Shown here: positions 40,262 through 51,109 of the stretch, one piece after another
How the letters are laid out: each line of letters begins with the position of its first letter
Position numbering within the stretch: the first letter of the stretch is position 1
From: Dendrolimus kikuchii
Taxonomy: Eukaryota; Arthropoda; Insecta; Lepidoptera; Lasiocampidae
Assembly (NCBI GenBank): GCA_019925095.2
Contig: CM034411.1
Coordinates: forward strand, 655,001-719,000
DNA length: 64,000 nt
Direction: 5' to 3'
Notes under the pieces: model-generated
Database searches by the model: none
What the model was told of the DNA's origin: nothing
The model's input: the letters and a program-made list of their open reading frames with translations, nothing else
Program-made: the position numbers and the translations under genes

Positions 40262-40586
40262 TATTGGTGGCAGTTGCACCTCGGGTTGTAAATGAAAATT
40301 CGACGTAATAATGGACTGTATGATTATTATTTATAAATGTACATTTAAAGAGTATAACAAAGAGAGTCGAGTACAATATAGCTGAGTGGCTGAATTGATA
40401 ATTTTTCTTGATGTAGTAGTAGTATCAGCAGTAAGTTCATTTTTAGTTTTTTCGGCCTCCTATACCCGCATTCCGTCCGACGCCTAGTAGCTAATCGCGC
40501 TAGCTATGGGCGTCGGCGGTATGCGGGGCGCGGAGTGTAGATGTGCTCCGGCGGGCGGGTCAGGGGGGTGCTCTCTGTCCGCAACA
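40262..40586 (-). repeat. 3' LTR of BEL element 2
   Basis: Complete LTR; carries the subtype marks GAGTCGAGTACAATATAG and GATGTAGTAGTAGTATCAG, absent from element 1. Confidence 0.88.
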
Positions 40587-43500
40587 TCCTCCCCCCGGCG
40601 CAGATCCTCGAAGCCATCTCTTCTCGTCAGGACGATGAGCCTCCTTACTGGTCTCCTGAAGATGCCTCCCCGCGTTCGCACGTCCGCGCTCCGTATTACG
40701 TTGTCCGGTCCGCGATAAGTGCGCTCGATTTGACCCCAGGGCCATACGTTACGTGGCAACAGACCGTCCGCAATGATAACGACGTCTCCAACACGTATGC
40801 TTTCCTCACGTCGTCTTACGTCGTCCCTCGGTGCCAATGTAGGTAAGTACTCGCGTAGCCAACGAGTCCAGAACATGTCCGCTAAAGCTTGAGTGGCGAT
40901 CCATGTCTTCCTGTCTGCTAACTCGTTCGTTCCCGTGATTGGCAAGCCCGTCGCCGACCCGATTAGAAAGTGGTTCGGGGTGAGCGCTTCGTCGTCTTCA
41001 GGGCTCACCGACACGTGAGTTAGCGGGCGCGAGTTTACGGTATGTTCTATTTCCGTGATGACAGTCGTAAGTGTTTCTTCTCTGGGAGCTTGTTCCGCCA
41101 ATGTCGCGTGGAGTGCCGTCTTCACCGACCGAATTAACCGTTCCCAAGCTCCCCCCTGGTTCGGTGCGCCGGGATCGATGAAACGCCACGCTAAGTGTCT
41201 CCCTTTTACGTGATCTGGCATCTCTTCCTTCCATCTCGCGTACGCCGTTAGTAACTCTGTGTCCGCTCCATGGAAATTCGTTGCATTATCAGACCATATT
41301 ACTTGAGGCCAGCCGCGTCGTGCTCCCATCCTTCTTAGCGCCATGATAGCAGAGTCTGTGCTAAGGCTTGCTATAAGTTCCATATGAATGGCACGAGTCA
41401 CCATACATGTAAACAGCATTCCCCATCGTTTTTCTTTACGACGTCCTATGGTCACCCATATGGGGCCAAAACAGTCAATTCCGCAATTGGTAAAAGGCCG
41501 TGCGTAGGCAGCTAGACGGTCCTTTGGCAGGTTTCCTTTCACCGGTACTGTCGGCGCAGTCTTCTTCAAACGACAGACCGTACATTGCCGCAGGATGTTT
41601 CGCACCGTAGGTCGCACTCGTAGCACCCAGTATTTTTGTCGGACGTTGTTTACGACATGTTCTCTCCCTATGTGATGATGCTGTTCATGTTCACCTCTTA
41701 TAATCAGCCGAGTGAGGTGATGTGACCCGTCTAAGATCGGTGGGTTGCCGGTAAGCTCGCGCAGGGTGGCCGCATTGATCCTGCCGTTTAGCTTTATTAC
41801 CCCGTCCCCCCCGTATTCGGGGTCGAGCTTATAAAGCCGGCTGTCACGTGACACGCGTTCTCCTTTCTTCAAACGCTCGTAATCCTTCGGGAAGCTTTCC
41901 TGTTGCGCTTGACTAATGAGTAAACGTTCAGCTCGCTCTATATGTCGCGTTTCCATAGTGCGAGTCCTTCGTCTGCACTTGTCGATAAAGGCGAGCGCGT
42001 AGGCGGTCGCTCGTAGCAATTTTCCGTATGACGAAAATCTTGTGACGTCAACGAGTGGCTTTTCATCGGTCGTGTAAGTTACCACGACCTCGTCATCTTC
42101 GGTTTCCGTCGGTTCTTCTTTCGGCCAATTCGTCGGGGGTCCATGGAGAAATTCCGGGCCTTTAAACCAGCGGTCGTCCGTTTTCATACTCGAGACGTTA
42201 ATCCTGGTTGCGTCGTCGGCGACGTTGTAACTTGTCGGCACCCATCGCCATTGCTCAGACTCGGTTATTTCGCCGATTTCGCTCAGTCTGTGTGCAACGT
42301 ATGGGGTATATCGTACCGAGTCGTTTCTTATCCAGTGAAGAACGGTCTTCGAGTCGCTCCAAAAGATGACGTCATAATGCTTGAAATTATGTTCCTTTTT
42401 TATTTCCGCCGCTAACCTGGCTCCTATTAGCGCGGCTTGTAGCTCCATCCGCGGGATGCTTTGCGCCTTCATCGGGGCCACTTTCGCTTTTCCCGCGATT
42501 AAAGTGACGCCGACGTTCCCGTTGCGCTGCTCAAAGCGCCAGTAAGCCGCTGCTGCGTAGGCCTGTTCGCTGGCGTCCGTAAAGACGTGTAATTGCATGT
42601 TTACGACGTCTCTATCCCCTCCATAGCACCGCGGTAATCTTAACTCTTTTATAGAGTTTAAGTCACGGATCCATTCTTCGAATTCACTTGCCTCTTCCGT
42701 TGGCAAGGGTTCATCCCAGCCTAGCTTAAGCCTCCAGAGTCTTTGTAGCACTATCTTCGCCCTTATAGTGTACGGGCTGAGTAAGGCTAATGGGTCGAAA
42801 AGTGACATGACCATGCCCAGGGCCTCTCTCTTGGTGGGTGTTTGCGTGCCGCATTTTATGCTGTGTGGAACTCTTGGCATAGCGGTATTAAACGCGAGTT
42901 CATCCGTTTCCGGCATCCATAACACACCCAATGTCTTCCCGTAGGGATGCGCACTAGCACCGAGCTCTTTGGGCTGTCTGGCTCTCTCTTCATCCGGGAT
43001 ATTTTCCATAAGGCGCTCGCGATTCGTATCCCATCCCGCGAGCTGAAAGCCGGCCTTCCTGTGCACTTCTTGTACTTCCGCTATCGCCTTGGCCGCTTCC
43101 GTTTCCGTTTCGAAGCTTTGAACCCAGTCGTCCATGTAGTGGTTTTGCGTGATTGAGTGATACGCCCGTGGGTATGTTTCCTTATGATCACTCGCATTCC
43201 TATCTCTCACGCTATGTGCGAGGAATGGCGAGCTTCGTGCTCCGAATATCATAGACGTCATAACGTAGCGCCGAGGCGGGTTATGGCGGTCGTCACCGCG
43301 CCATAAGAAGTGCTGCGCCGCTCTGTCTTCTTTCCTTATCTTCACCTGAAGGAACATGTCACGTATGTCAGCTGTTACGGCGATCTTCCCTTCCCGGAAT
43401 CTGAATAGGATTCCGTATAAGGCACGTAGCAAGTCTGGCCCATCCAGTAACGCATCGTTCATGCACACCCCGTTTGAACGGGCGGCAGCGTCAAATACCA

Positions 43501-46144
43501 GTCTCACTTTGTCAGGCTTATTCGGGTTCGTAACGGCGAAGTGAGGCATGTACCACATGCGTTGGTTTCCTTCGTGGCTTCGTTCGCAAGGCTCGGCGTA
43601 TCCTTTTGCTAGTAGCCTGTTGACCTGGGCCGTGTATGCTTGTTTAAACTGCGGCGACTTATCCATTTTGCGCTCGATCCCGCGTAGACGACGCACTGCC
43701 ATGTCGTAGCTCGGTGGCATGGTGACGTCATCGTTTCGCCAGGGCAGTCCGACTTCGAAGCGGCCGTTTTCTCTCTTCACGGTCTCTGAAAATATCTTCA
43801 GCGCCCGTTGTTCTTCCGCTACAGGTTTCACCTTGTTCGATATACCGAGTGCGTCGATATCGAAATGAGACTTCACTATTTCGAATAATTCGTCCTTTTC
43901 CCGCGGCTCTTTATCTTGCCACGTTCGGACGTGTAATACGGTGTCGTTTCCCTGCGTCACCAGGCCTCTGGGTGCACTCCCGTGTATGGTCCACCCCAAG
44001 AGGGTCAGGGAAGCGGCTGGTTGGCTCTTCTTTCCTGCCAACAGTTTTCTAGTCACGATCAGATGCCAGTTGTCAGCTCCAATTAATACGCGCGGCTTGG
44101 CGTTCATAAAGCACACGTCGTCTATATGAAGCGTCTTCAAATGGTGTAACTGTCGTATGACTTCAGACTTAACGGAGTGAGTTCCCAGTGCGAGTTTCTT
44201 CACGGTGCGTGCCTTGATAGGATGGTAGTGCGGTTGCGCTCTTCCGCGCACCGCGACGCTCACCATCCTACTTTCCGCTTCCCGCTGGCTCGACGTGATG
44301 CCGTGAATGTTCAATGGCCTCCTCGGGCCATTTGCCCCTAGCATCCCGGCTATCTCCTCGTCGACGAGCGTGATCGTGGACCCTTCATCCAGCAGCGCGT
44401 ACGTGTTTACTTCCTTTCCGTTAAGCCCCTTGACGGTAATCGGACACACCTTCAATAACACTCGTCTCTCGGTGTTAGAATTGTGTGCCGATGCCGTCAT
44501 GACCGACTCCTCTCTGTCGGCCGGTTGACTGACCGACTCCGCTCGGTCGATCGGTCCACTGACGGCTCCAGTTTCCCTTCGTTGGTGTAGAAGTGCGTGA
44601 TGCGGCTCGCGGCATTCATTTACACCGCACTTCCTCGCCTTACAACGGAACCGTCTGTGTTTACTTAGTAGGCACAAAAAACATATTCTCGTTTCCTTGG
44701 CCCACTCCCATCTGGCTGGCAACGACATCGAAGCCAGCTTGTCGCACTGCGTTGTCTGGTGCTCAGCTCCGCAACAGTAGCACACGATCTTGGCTTCCGT
44801 TGTAGCATACACACGGCGACGCTCGTTCATCCTCGGCGGCTTCACTTTATTTTCTTTAGTGACGTTTACACTCGTCGTAGGCAGTGATGACGTCATGAAA
44901 GAATACTTCATTGCTCTGTCTGCTTCGCCCGTTAGAAATTTCGATAGTGTCATAATCTCCGGCTCGTCTCGGCTCGAGAATTCATCTGCAAAGTCGCACC
45001 ATTTCGTTCGTAGATGCGGGCTGAGCTTCTCGACGACTTGTCGTGTCAACATAGGGTTAAGTAAATATCCCCTGTTGTCGACACACGAGATGACCGTCAC
45101 TATATTCTGCAGTTTGGTGGCTAGGCTGTTGAGTTCGCTGGCAGACGAACCCGATCGTGGCAACTTCTTGATGTCTTCCAATGCGCGACTGATTATGATT
45201 TCTGGACGTCCATAGCAGCGCTCCAGCGTCTTCATAATGATCGCAGGGTCCACGGCGGTATACAGCAGGGCTGTCACGCACTCTCTTGCTTCGCCTTTAA
45301 GGCAAGTGCGTAGACGGCCTAAGTTCTCCGCAGGTGAAAATCCATGTAAGCTCGTCGACTCGCGCATTGCAGCTTTAAACGGTAGCCACTCTCCCGGGGC
45401 CCCGCTAAAGGTAGGCAGCTCCTGGCACTGTCGCGGTGTCGGCCTGTTGCGTGTCATGCGCTCCAGTACGTCTGCTAGACGGTCGATTCCACGATCCCTG
45501 GATCTGGTCGGCGTCGGCGATCTTGCGTTGCGCGGCGTTCTGAACGTCACACGAGCGGTGTGGTCGTTCGTTTCTGCAGACCGGTCCCGCGCCATTGGAT
45601 ACTCTTCCCTTGCTCTTCCCGCAGCGTCTAACGGTGGTCGCGGTCCGGCTCCTCTCGTTCCGGGCTCGGTCCTGTCGCCTGCGCTCGGCGACTCCCCCCG
45701 TATGCGGGTATTCTTCAACCACTCTGTTATATTTCTCTCTGTTTCCACCCCATCGTCTTCACACACGCTGTTCCCGTCTGTCTGCTCCTTGAGGGCGGCT
45801 ATGTTCGCAGCGACCCTCTTCTTGATCAGCGACACTTGTAACCGGAGCTCCTCCCGACGGATTGCGGCGATTTGTTCTTCTGCTTCCAGTTCCACTTGCC
45901 TCACCAAAGTGGCGGCGCTGAGCTGCGAACGGTGTGATCGGACGGACGGTGATCGCGATTGGCGTTCAGTACGAATCGCGGTGTGTACTTGCGCGGTCGT
46001 CGTCTGTTGCATTCCGGGCGACGCGGGTCGCGATACGTTCGGCGCGGACGCGGACGCGGATATATGTACGGACGGCGACGCGGGGGGTTCTTGATACGCT
46101 CTCTGCACTCTGTCTTCGGCGGTCTTGCTCCTGGTGTTCGGCAT
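40484..46144 (-). CDS. BEL/Pao gag-pol polyprotein (1886 aa), second copy
   Basis: Same length and domain order as the copy at 2815-8475: gag, knuckles, protease LLDEGST, RT YMDD, RNase H, HHCC integrase with DDE, and a DUF5641-like end. About a dozen residues differ, for example QCDKL for QCGKL next to the first knuckle, PLALL for PLGLL downstream of RT, WPWGQ for WPRGQ near the end, and a final Y for N. ATG at 46142-46144. No stop or frameshift, so on sequence grounds it could encode all proteins needed for replication; the promoter is partly missing in cis. Confidence 0.95.
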   Translation of the reverse strand: MPNTRSKTAEDRVQRAYQEPPASPSVHISASASAPNVSRPASPGMQQTTTAQVHTAIRTERQSRSPSVRSHRSQLSAATLVRQVELEAEEQIAAIRREELRLQVSLIKKRVAANIAALKEQTDGNSVCEDDGVETERNITEWLKNTRIRGESPSAGDRTEPGTRGAGPRPPLDAAGRAREEYPMARDRSAETNDHTARVTFRTPRNARSPTPTRSRDRGIDRLADVLERMTRNRPTPRQCQELPTFSGAPGEWLPFKAAMRESTSLHGFSPAENLGRLRTCLKGEARECVTALLYTAVDPAIIMKTLERCYGRPEIIISRALEDIKKLPRSGSSASELNSLATKLQNIVTVISCVDNRGYLLNPMLTRQVVEKLSPHLRTKWCDFADEFSSRDEPEIMTLSKFLTGEADRAMKYSFMTSSLPTTSVNVTKENKVKPPRMNERRRVYATTEAKIVCYCCGAEHQTTQCDKLASMSLPARWEWAKETRICFLCLLSKHRRFRCKARKCGVNECREPHHALLHQRRETGAVSGPIDRAESVSQPADREESVMTASAHNSNTERRVLLKVCPITVKGLNGKEVNTYALLDEGSTITLVDEEIAGMLGANGPRRPLNIHGITSSQREAESRMVSVAVRGRAQPHYHPIKARTVKKLALGTHSVKSEVIRQLHHLKTLHIDDVCFMNAKPRVLIGADNWHLIVTRKLLAGKKSQPAASLTLLGWTIHGSAPRGLVTQGNDTVLHVRTWQDKEPREKDELFEIVKSHFDIDALGISNKVKPVAEEQRALKIFSETVKRENGRFEVGLPWRNDDVTMPPSYDMAVRRLRGIERKMDKSPQFKQAYTAQVNRLLAKGYAEPCERSHEGNQRMWYMPHFAVTNPNKPDKVRLVFDAAARSNGVCMNDALLDGPDLLRALYGILFRFREGKIAVTADIRDMFLQVKIRKEDRAAQHFLWRGDDRHNPPRRYVMTSMIFGARSSPFLAHSVRDRNASDHKETYPRAYHSITQNHYMDDWVQSFETETEAAKAIAEVQEVHRKAGFQLAGWDTNRERLMENIPDEERARQPKELGASAHPYGKTLGVLWMPETDELAFNTAMPRVPHSIKCGTQTPTKREALGMVMSLFDPLALLSPYTIRAKIVLQRLWRLKLGWDEPLPTEEASEFEEWIRDLNSIKELRLPRCYGGDRDVVNMQLHVFTDASEQAYAAAAYWRFEQRNGNVGVTLIAGKAKVAPMKAQSIPRMELQAALIGARLAAEIKKEHNFKHYDVIFWSDSKTVLHWIRNDSVRYTPYVAHRLSEIGEITESEQWRWVPTSYNVADDATRINVSSMKTDDRWFKGPEFLHGPPTNWPKEEPTETEDDEVVVTYTTDEKPLVDVTRFSSYGKLLRATAYALAFIDKCRRRTRTMETRHIERAERLLISQAQQESFPKDYERLKKGERVSRDSRLYKLDPEYGGDGVIKLNGRINAATLRELTGNPPILDGSHHLTRLIIRGEHEQHHHIGREHVVNNVRQKYWVLRVRPTVRNILRQCTVCRLKKTAPTVPVKGNLPKDRLAAYARPFTNCGIDCFGPIWVTIGRRKEKRWGMLFTCMVTRAIHMELIASLSTDSAIMALRRMGARRGWPQVIWSDNATNFHGADTELLTAYARWKEEMPDHVKGRHLAWRFIDPGAPNQGGAWERLIRSVKTALHATLAEQAPREETLTTVITEIEHTVNSRPLTHVSVSPEDDEALTPNHFLIGSATGLPITGTNELADRKTWIATQALADMFWTRWLREYLPTLAPRDDVRRREESIRVGDVVIIADGLLPRNVWPWGQIERTYRGPDNVIRSADVRTRGGIFRRPVRRLIVLTRRDGFEDLRRGEDVADREHPPDPPAGAHLHSAPRIPPTPIASAISY

Positions 46145-46646
46145 CTTCGGTCCTTGCCTTAGCCTAACACGTATGACCGACTACCCTGACCAGTGTGTAT
46201 ATATGTGTGTGTATAACCGACGATCCTAATTTACTACACTAAACACTAAACACTGAGACCTTTGACCGACCTAACTGGAAACAGCGCACCGTCTACGACT
46301 TTGTGAACTGGCCGTTTGGCACCGTTAGGTGGACAGTCACTCGGTCACGGTACGAAGTAACGTTATTCTTTCTTCCGGTCTTGATCCTGCAGACGCGTAG
46401 CCTCGGCGTCCGGGGCAGGAACTCTTGGTCTCCTGGTACGTAGTCCGGCAGGAACTCTTGGTCTCCTAGTACGTAGTCCGGGCTGCCCACGATGATCTTC
46501 TATAATAATCTTCTTTCTTCTTTAGGGTGCCGCTACGAGACCGTATAGAGTTGGTCTTTCTTCTTTCTTGAGGTTTCGATGGAGCAAAAGACACTGCTCG
46601 TTTCTTCTTTGCGATTCTTCTATCCGGCGGCGAAGTACCAAAAAAC

Positions 46647-46898
46647 TATTGGTGGCAGTTGCACCTCGGGTTGTAAATGAAAATTCGACGTAATAATGGA
46701 CTGTATGATTATTATTTATAAATGTACATTTAAAGAGTATAACAAAGAGAGTCGAGTACAATATAGCTGAGTGGCTGAATTGATAATTTTTCTTGATGTA
46801 GTAGTAGTATCAGCAGTAAGTTCATTTTTAGTTTTTTCGGCCTCCTATACCCGCATTCCGTCCGACGCCTAGTAGCTAATCGCGCTAGCTATGGGCGT
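46647..46898 (-). repeat. 5' LTR of BEL element 2, U3 end missing
   Basis: Ends abruptly at ATGGGCGT (plus) and runs into unrelated ACACTCTGTTACC. It keeps more of U3 than element 1's 5' LTR. Confidence 0.85.
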
Positions 46899-47063
46899 AC
46901 ACTCTGTTACCGATTTGTATTTTTTGTGTCTAAAACTGGATACTAATGTGAGAGGTCACTGATTCCCGAAACACAGACCTCGTGCCTAGCTCGGGAGTTA
47001 CGGACTTCTATAAGTTATTGTATCAAATTTTTCGGTAATAAAGATTATTTATTATTATTATTG

Positions 47064-47690
47064 TATGTCTTTAAAGACCACGGGTCATAAAAATGCCCCG
47101 GACTTTTGAAGGGCTTGCGTGGAGCCATGGGGAGGCCAACACGTAGAGGCCCTTTGACAAATTTAATCTAAAAGTGGCATGACACTGACCGGCGATTATC
47201 CCTGTCCACACCATATAGTAATGCACCCAAGGACAAGCCAAGGCCAGTGTAGGACTATTGTGGGAAATGAGAACAAAAAGTACCGGGCTATTGGGGTGAA
47301 CTGCTAGTGGTACTAGGGGTCTGGGAATATGGAGACTATGGCTTCTGCCCGTTGCAATGTTCGGGGAACATGGAAAAATAGGCAGACGGTGACTAGCCAC
47401 TTCCTGCATGGGCCCCAAAAAATGCCATAGTAGACGAGGGCAACATGGGTATGAGTGGCTAAGGCGCCTAGAGAGGTGGGCTGCAGGTTCATCAAAGCTA
47501 CTTCTGACGTGATGTCATTTATCACTTCCACCCCTGGAGCTTGAGTCTTAGCTCTAGCGATCTCCACTCCGTGGCGACTGGCTAAGTCAAGCACGATGGT
47601 GGGGGCCTTGCCTTGTCCCCCGGAGTCAGGTACAAGGTGTCGCTACTCACCTAAGGCTTCGCCACAAAGCACCCCCTGCGGGTTTATTAT
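47064..47690 (-). mobile_element. R-family retroposon in TTA repeats
   Basis: About 625 bp between TTATTATTATT stretches. Sense is minus, ending in GACCCGTGGTCTTTAAAGAC then an (AAT)n-like tail. A 5'-truncated copy interrupted by NAA38 lies at 55967-56736. Insertion in TTA/TAA repeats on both occasions recalls the Dong/R4 group, but I cannot identify a protein domain. Confidence 0.6.
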
Positions 47691-47693
47691 TAT

Positions 47694-47934
47694 TATTATT
47701 TGAATTTTGTCGTGGAAGGCCACAACACACCTTCCATGATCAAATTGATCGTGTACTAGCAAAAGGTGATGTCAGGAGCCCCAAGAACAGACGAGCGTGC
47801 ATGACAAGAGTTATGAATGTCAAAGAAGCAAATGAGATGTGTAAGAATAAGCCTGAATGGCGCTGTGTTGTCCGTGCCTACCCCGCAAGGGAACTGGCGT
47901 GAAGTTATGTGTGTATGTATGTATTATTTGAATT
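47694..47934 (+). mobile_element. T-family LINE fragment with 13-bp TSD
   Basis: Element 47707-47921. TATTATTTGAATT lies on both sides, the left copy being the edge of the R insertion. Confidence 0.85.
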
Positions 47935-47965
47935 ATTGGTAATTTGAAAAAAAAATCTGGTTCCT

Positions 47966-47993
47966 TGAGTATCAAGTTATCGAGAGTGGACTG
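47966..47993. repeat. Right inverted end of a pogo/Tigger-like element
   Basis: AAGTTATCGAGAGTGGACTG^TA is the inverted counterpart of the end at 39490. Confidence 0.5.
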
Positions 47994-48289
47994 TATTTAT
48001 TATGGTTGTAAAATATATTTATTCGTAGGTATATTGCAAATAAGTAATTTAGTCTTCTTTATTAGCAATATTATAAAGCATTTCGTACAAACCTAATATA
48101 CGTCGGACCAATTTTAATCAAAATTATTTCAAAAACTATTTTGAAAAGATATTAAAAATACTGCTCGCATTTCTAAAGCAATATTTCATACACGAACGTA
48201 GAAACATTTAAGCTGAGTTGCTTTACAGCATACGATTTCTTAGAAATTCAAACTAATTCCTCCCTCAATTTTTCACCACCGGACAAGCA

Positions 48290-48786
48290 CCCCTGGTCTA
48301 AAGTATGTCACCATAACAACCTTGAGTTGTGTTTTTTTTATTGCAGGAGTTCAGCAGACAGGCAGACGGCCCACTGGATGGAAAGCGGTTACCATCGCCT
48401 ATGGACATTTGCAACAACAAATGCGCTGCTGCCCTCTTAAGGGAGACTGGAACCTGGTCACTAATGTCGGAACACAACTCAAAGTTGTTATGGCGGCATG
48501 CTCTAGACCAGGGGTGGTAGCCATCCAGTCGGGCAAATGCCCTACCACTTGGCTGTGGGTTGTTTAGTCGCCTCTTACGACAGGCCGCCCCAACGCAGGA
48601 AATTGTATTCTTTCTCCGTTCCTGCACGGATAAAAGTGTTCCGGCATTAGTTACCAGGTTCCAGTCTCCCTTAAGAGAGCAGCAGCGCATTTTTAACACC
48701 TGTGGTGTTGCAAATGTCCATAGGCGATGGTAACCGCTTTCCGCCAAGTGGGTCGTCTGCCTGTCTGCTGACAGGCAGACGGCCGA
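48290..48786 (+). mobile_element. D-family copy with an inverted D copy inside
   Basis: The plus copy (48290-48331 and 48637-48786) is interrupted by a complete minus copy (48332-48636). The host D sequence continues after a short GTGTT repeat, which is the probable TSD. Confidence 0.82.
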
Positions 48787-49549
48787 TATATCGCGCAAAT
48801 ACCAATCAAGCGGATGAAGTACTTTCCTTCTACTTTTATAATACGTATCGCTGATAACTACAACTCCTTACTCTAGTCTGTATTTCCTGAAACAGACAGT
48901 TTATGTGTCTTCAAGACTCGCGTGAATCGGTGTCTTCTAGATAACCGTGAAACTACATAATATAAACCTACTATCGACCCCGGCAGACGATGCCCTGCCT
49001 TTAAAAAATAAAATTCTAGAACCCGATTCCAGAGCCACCTACCGGTTCTAATTGCGAATCTAAACCATCCGGGTACTCACTCAAACACACAAAAACAAAA
49101 TCACCAAAATCGCTCCAGGTGATTAGGAGGATTCCAGAAACCGATCTCAACTCCACCTACCGGTTCTAATTGTGAATCTAAAAGAGTAATATAATTTTTT
49201 TTATTCTAAGTCATGACAACATAAGATTAAAAATCTTTCCAAAAAATTTAAATTAATAATTAACAAATAAAAAATAGGGGTTGATCGTAGAGGGATGAAA
49301 ATTTAGGGTTGTATGTATATTTTAATGCTGTATGCTAAAAAAATAAAAAATAATCCAAAAAATAAAATAATTTTTTTTGGGGTGGACACCCCTTATCACT
49401 TAGAGGTTTGAAAAATAGATAGTAGCCGATTTTCAGACTTACTGAATATGCATAAAAATTTCATTAGAATCGGTCAAGCCGTTTCGAAGGAGTATGGGAA
49501 CGAACATTGTAACACGAGAATTTTATATATTTATATATATCCCCGTTTT
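48787..49549. other. No gene; Helitron-like debris at 48975-49530
   Basis: CTACCGGTTCTAATTG occurs twice (about 49039 and 49158) with TCTAAACCATCCGGG between. These blocks recur inverted at 58.1 kb. A short frame at 48890-48955 (VFKTRVNRCLLDN) may be a LINE scrap. Confidence 0.4.
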
Positions 49550-49810
49550 ATTCGTGAAGGAACAGAGAAAGAATATTAATTACTAGGAGCAGGCGGCCTG
49601 TCGTAAGAGGCGAAAAAATAACCCACAGTTAGCTGGTAGGGCATTTGCCTGTCTGAATGGCTACCATCTCTGGTCTAGAGGATGCCATCATAACAGCTTT
49701 GAGTTGTATTCCAGCATTAGTGTCCAGGTTTCAGTCCCACTTTGAAATTGGCAACACATTAGTAGCACCTTTGGTGTTGCAAGTTTACAGGCTAGGGTAA
49801 CCACTTACCA
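49550..49810 (+). mobile_element. Old, diverged D-family copy
   Basis: AAGGAACAGAGAAAGAATA and CCTGTCGTAAGAGGCG with many substitutions. Confidence 0.65.
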
Positions 49811-50785
49811 GCGCTAATCACATATACATGATATACAAGGGTGATTAAAGTTTCAAGACAAGTAGCTACTTTAAGTTTAAAAGTAACACATCTAATCTCT
49901 TAGATGACAAGTGATCTAAGCCTTACTAATTATATAGCCAAGTCTATAAATCTTAGTGCAAACTGTTTAGACTATACAATACACGTAATGAGAAAAGAGA
50001 TAGTTCTCCTATTAAAAGTAGTGAATATAACAGACTCTATCAAAAGATCTGCATTCAGATGTTTTTGATAAAGAAGTCAGATGTTGATTTCTGCCCTCTT
50101 GGACCTCAGAGGTCTCAATTCATATGTAATATATTGTAAACCATTCTATGTTAAAATAAAGAGATTAATTAAAGTTGAGACATATTGAATTAAATGCTAC
50201 TATAAAATCGAGGTTTATATAATTGATAAATTCTATTGATTCCTATGTATTCTTATAACTATTGCTTTGCTTGACATTTAATATAATCTAATTTATTTAA
50301 TTATTATAGTAATTATTTCATTAATGATTGTAATGTTATTAGTTTCAATTCAGATTTAATTATAAGATGTGAAAATTGCACGCCTAATAAGGCAAAATGT
50401 ATTGAGACAATTACCACAAAAAACACCTATGTACGCATACATTTATAGCAATAAATGATTATTCTATTCTATTCTATTCTATTGGTTAGTGACAACAGAC
50501 ATTCAACAGGCATATTTTCAAATATTTAATAATTTGCCTGTTGCCATAAAAAGTACTTATTTGAATTTATTTAAAGTCAGTCTTCACAATTGGTTATAGG
50601 TTAGGTGTTTTTACTCGGTGCGTGATTATTTTAATTGCAACAAGACATAGATGAGGCTGTATGACATCTATATGAATTTAATTATTTGACATTATTATCT
50701 TTTGACATACAACAATACTTTAACATAATTTAATTTTTCGTGGTCAACGTAAATAATATTTTAATTTAAGACGATGTCATATTTG
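49811..50785. other. No gene seen; (ATTCT)n at 50463-50482
   Basis: AT-rich. AGCAATAAATGATT followed by ATTCT units looks like a LINE tail without a recognisable body. Confidence 0.4.
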
Positions 50786-50885
50786 CACACCCTATGGGTA
50801 ATGACATGTGAACTTATATATGTATAACTTAAGACCTGTATTTTTATGTACCATGTCAAATGGAAATAAATTTCATTTCATTTCA
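50786..50885 (+). mobile_element. LINE 3' tail with (TTTCA)n
   Basis: GGAAATAAATTTCATTTCAT plus one more unit ends an otherwise uncharacterised UTR. Confidence 0.45.
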
Positions 50886-51011
50886 CTTACCAATAGCTGA
50901 ACCTGATCCGGACATTCCTCCGAATGATAATTATAAAGTTTGTTTGTTAGCTTACAAACATCGCTATCATTACAGTTGCCACCAATACGATAGCGTGGTA
51001 CACATAGATAT

Positions 51012-51012
<1 letters not shown>

Positions 51013-51058
<46 letters not shown>
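51013..51058. repeat. (TA)n microsatellite
   Basis: Pure TA run of more than 40 bp. Confidence 0.95.
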
Positions 51059-51061
<3 letters not shown>

Positions 51062-51109
51062 TCAGTCGTCATAGCATATAATATAATAGGCAGTTCTTGT
51101 GAATTCAGT

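Larger units (their letters stand above)
40262..46898 (-). mobile_element. BEL/Pao LTR retrotransposon, element 2
   Basis: Same layout as element 1: complete 3' LTR (40262-40586), gag-pol (40484-46144), leader with the same 33-bp duplication, and a 5' LTR (46647-46898) lacking its first ~72 bp. By eye the two LTRs are identical over their shared ~250 bp, so this is a very recent insertion. No TSD is visible, as expected if the outer 5' end was lost. Confidence 0.95.

Noticed and set aside
2596..46898. A segmental duplication explaining the two BEL copies
   Set aside because: Flanking DNA differs, the LTR subtypes differ between elements but match within each, and the 5' truncation points differ: two independent insertions.
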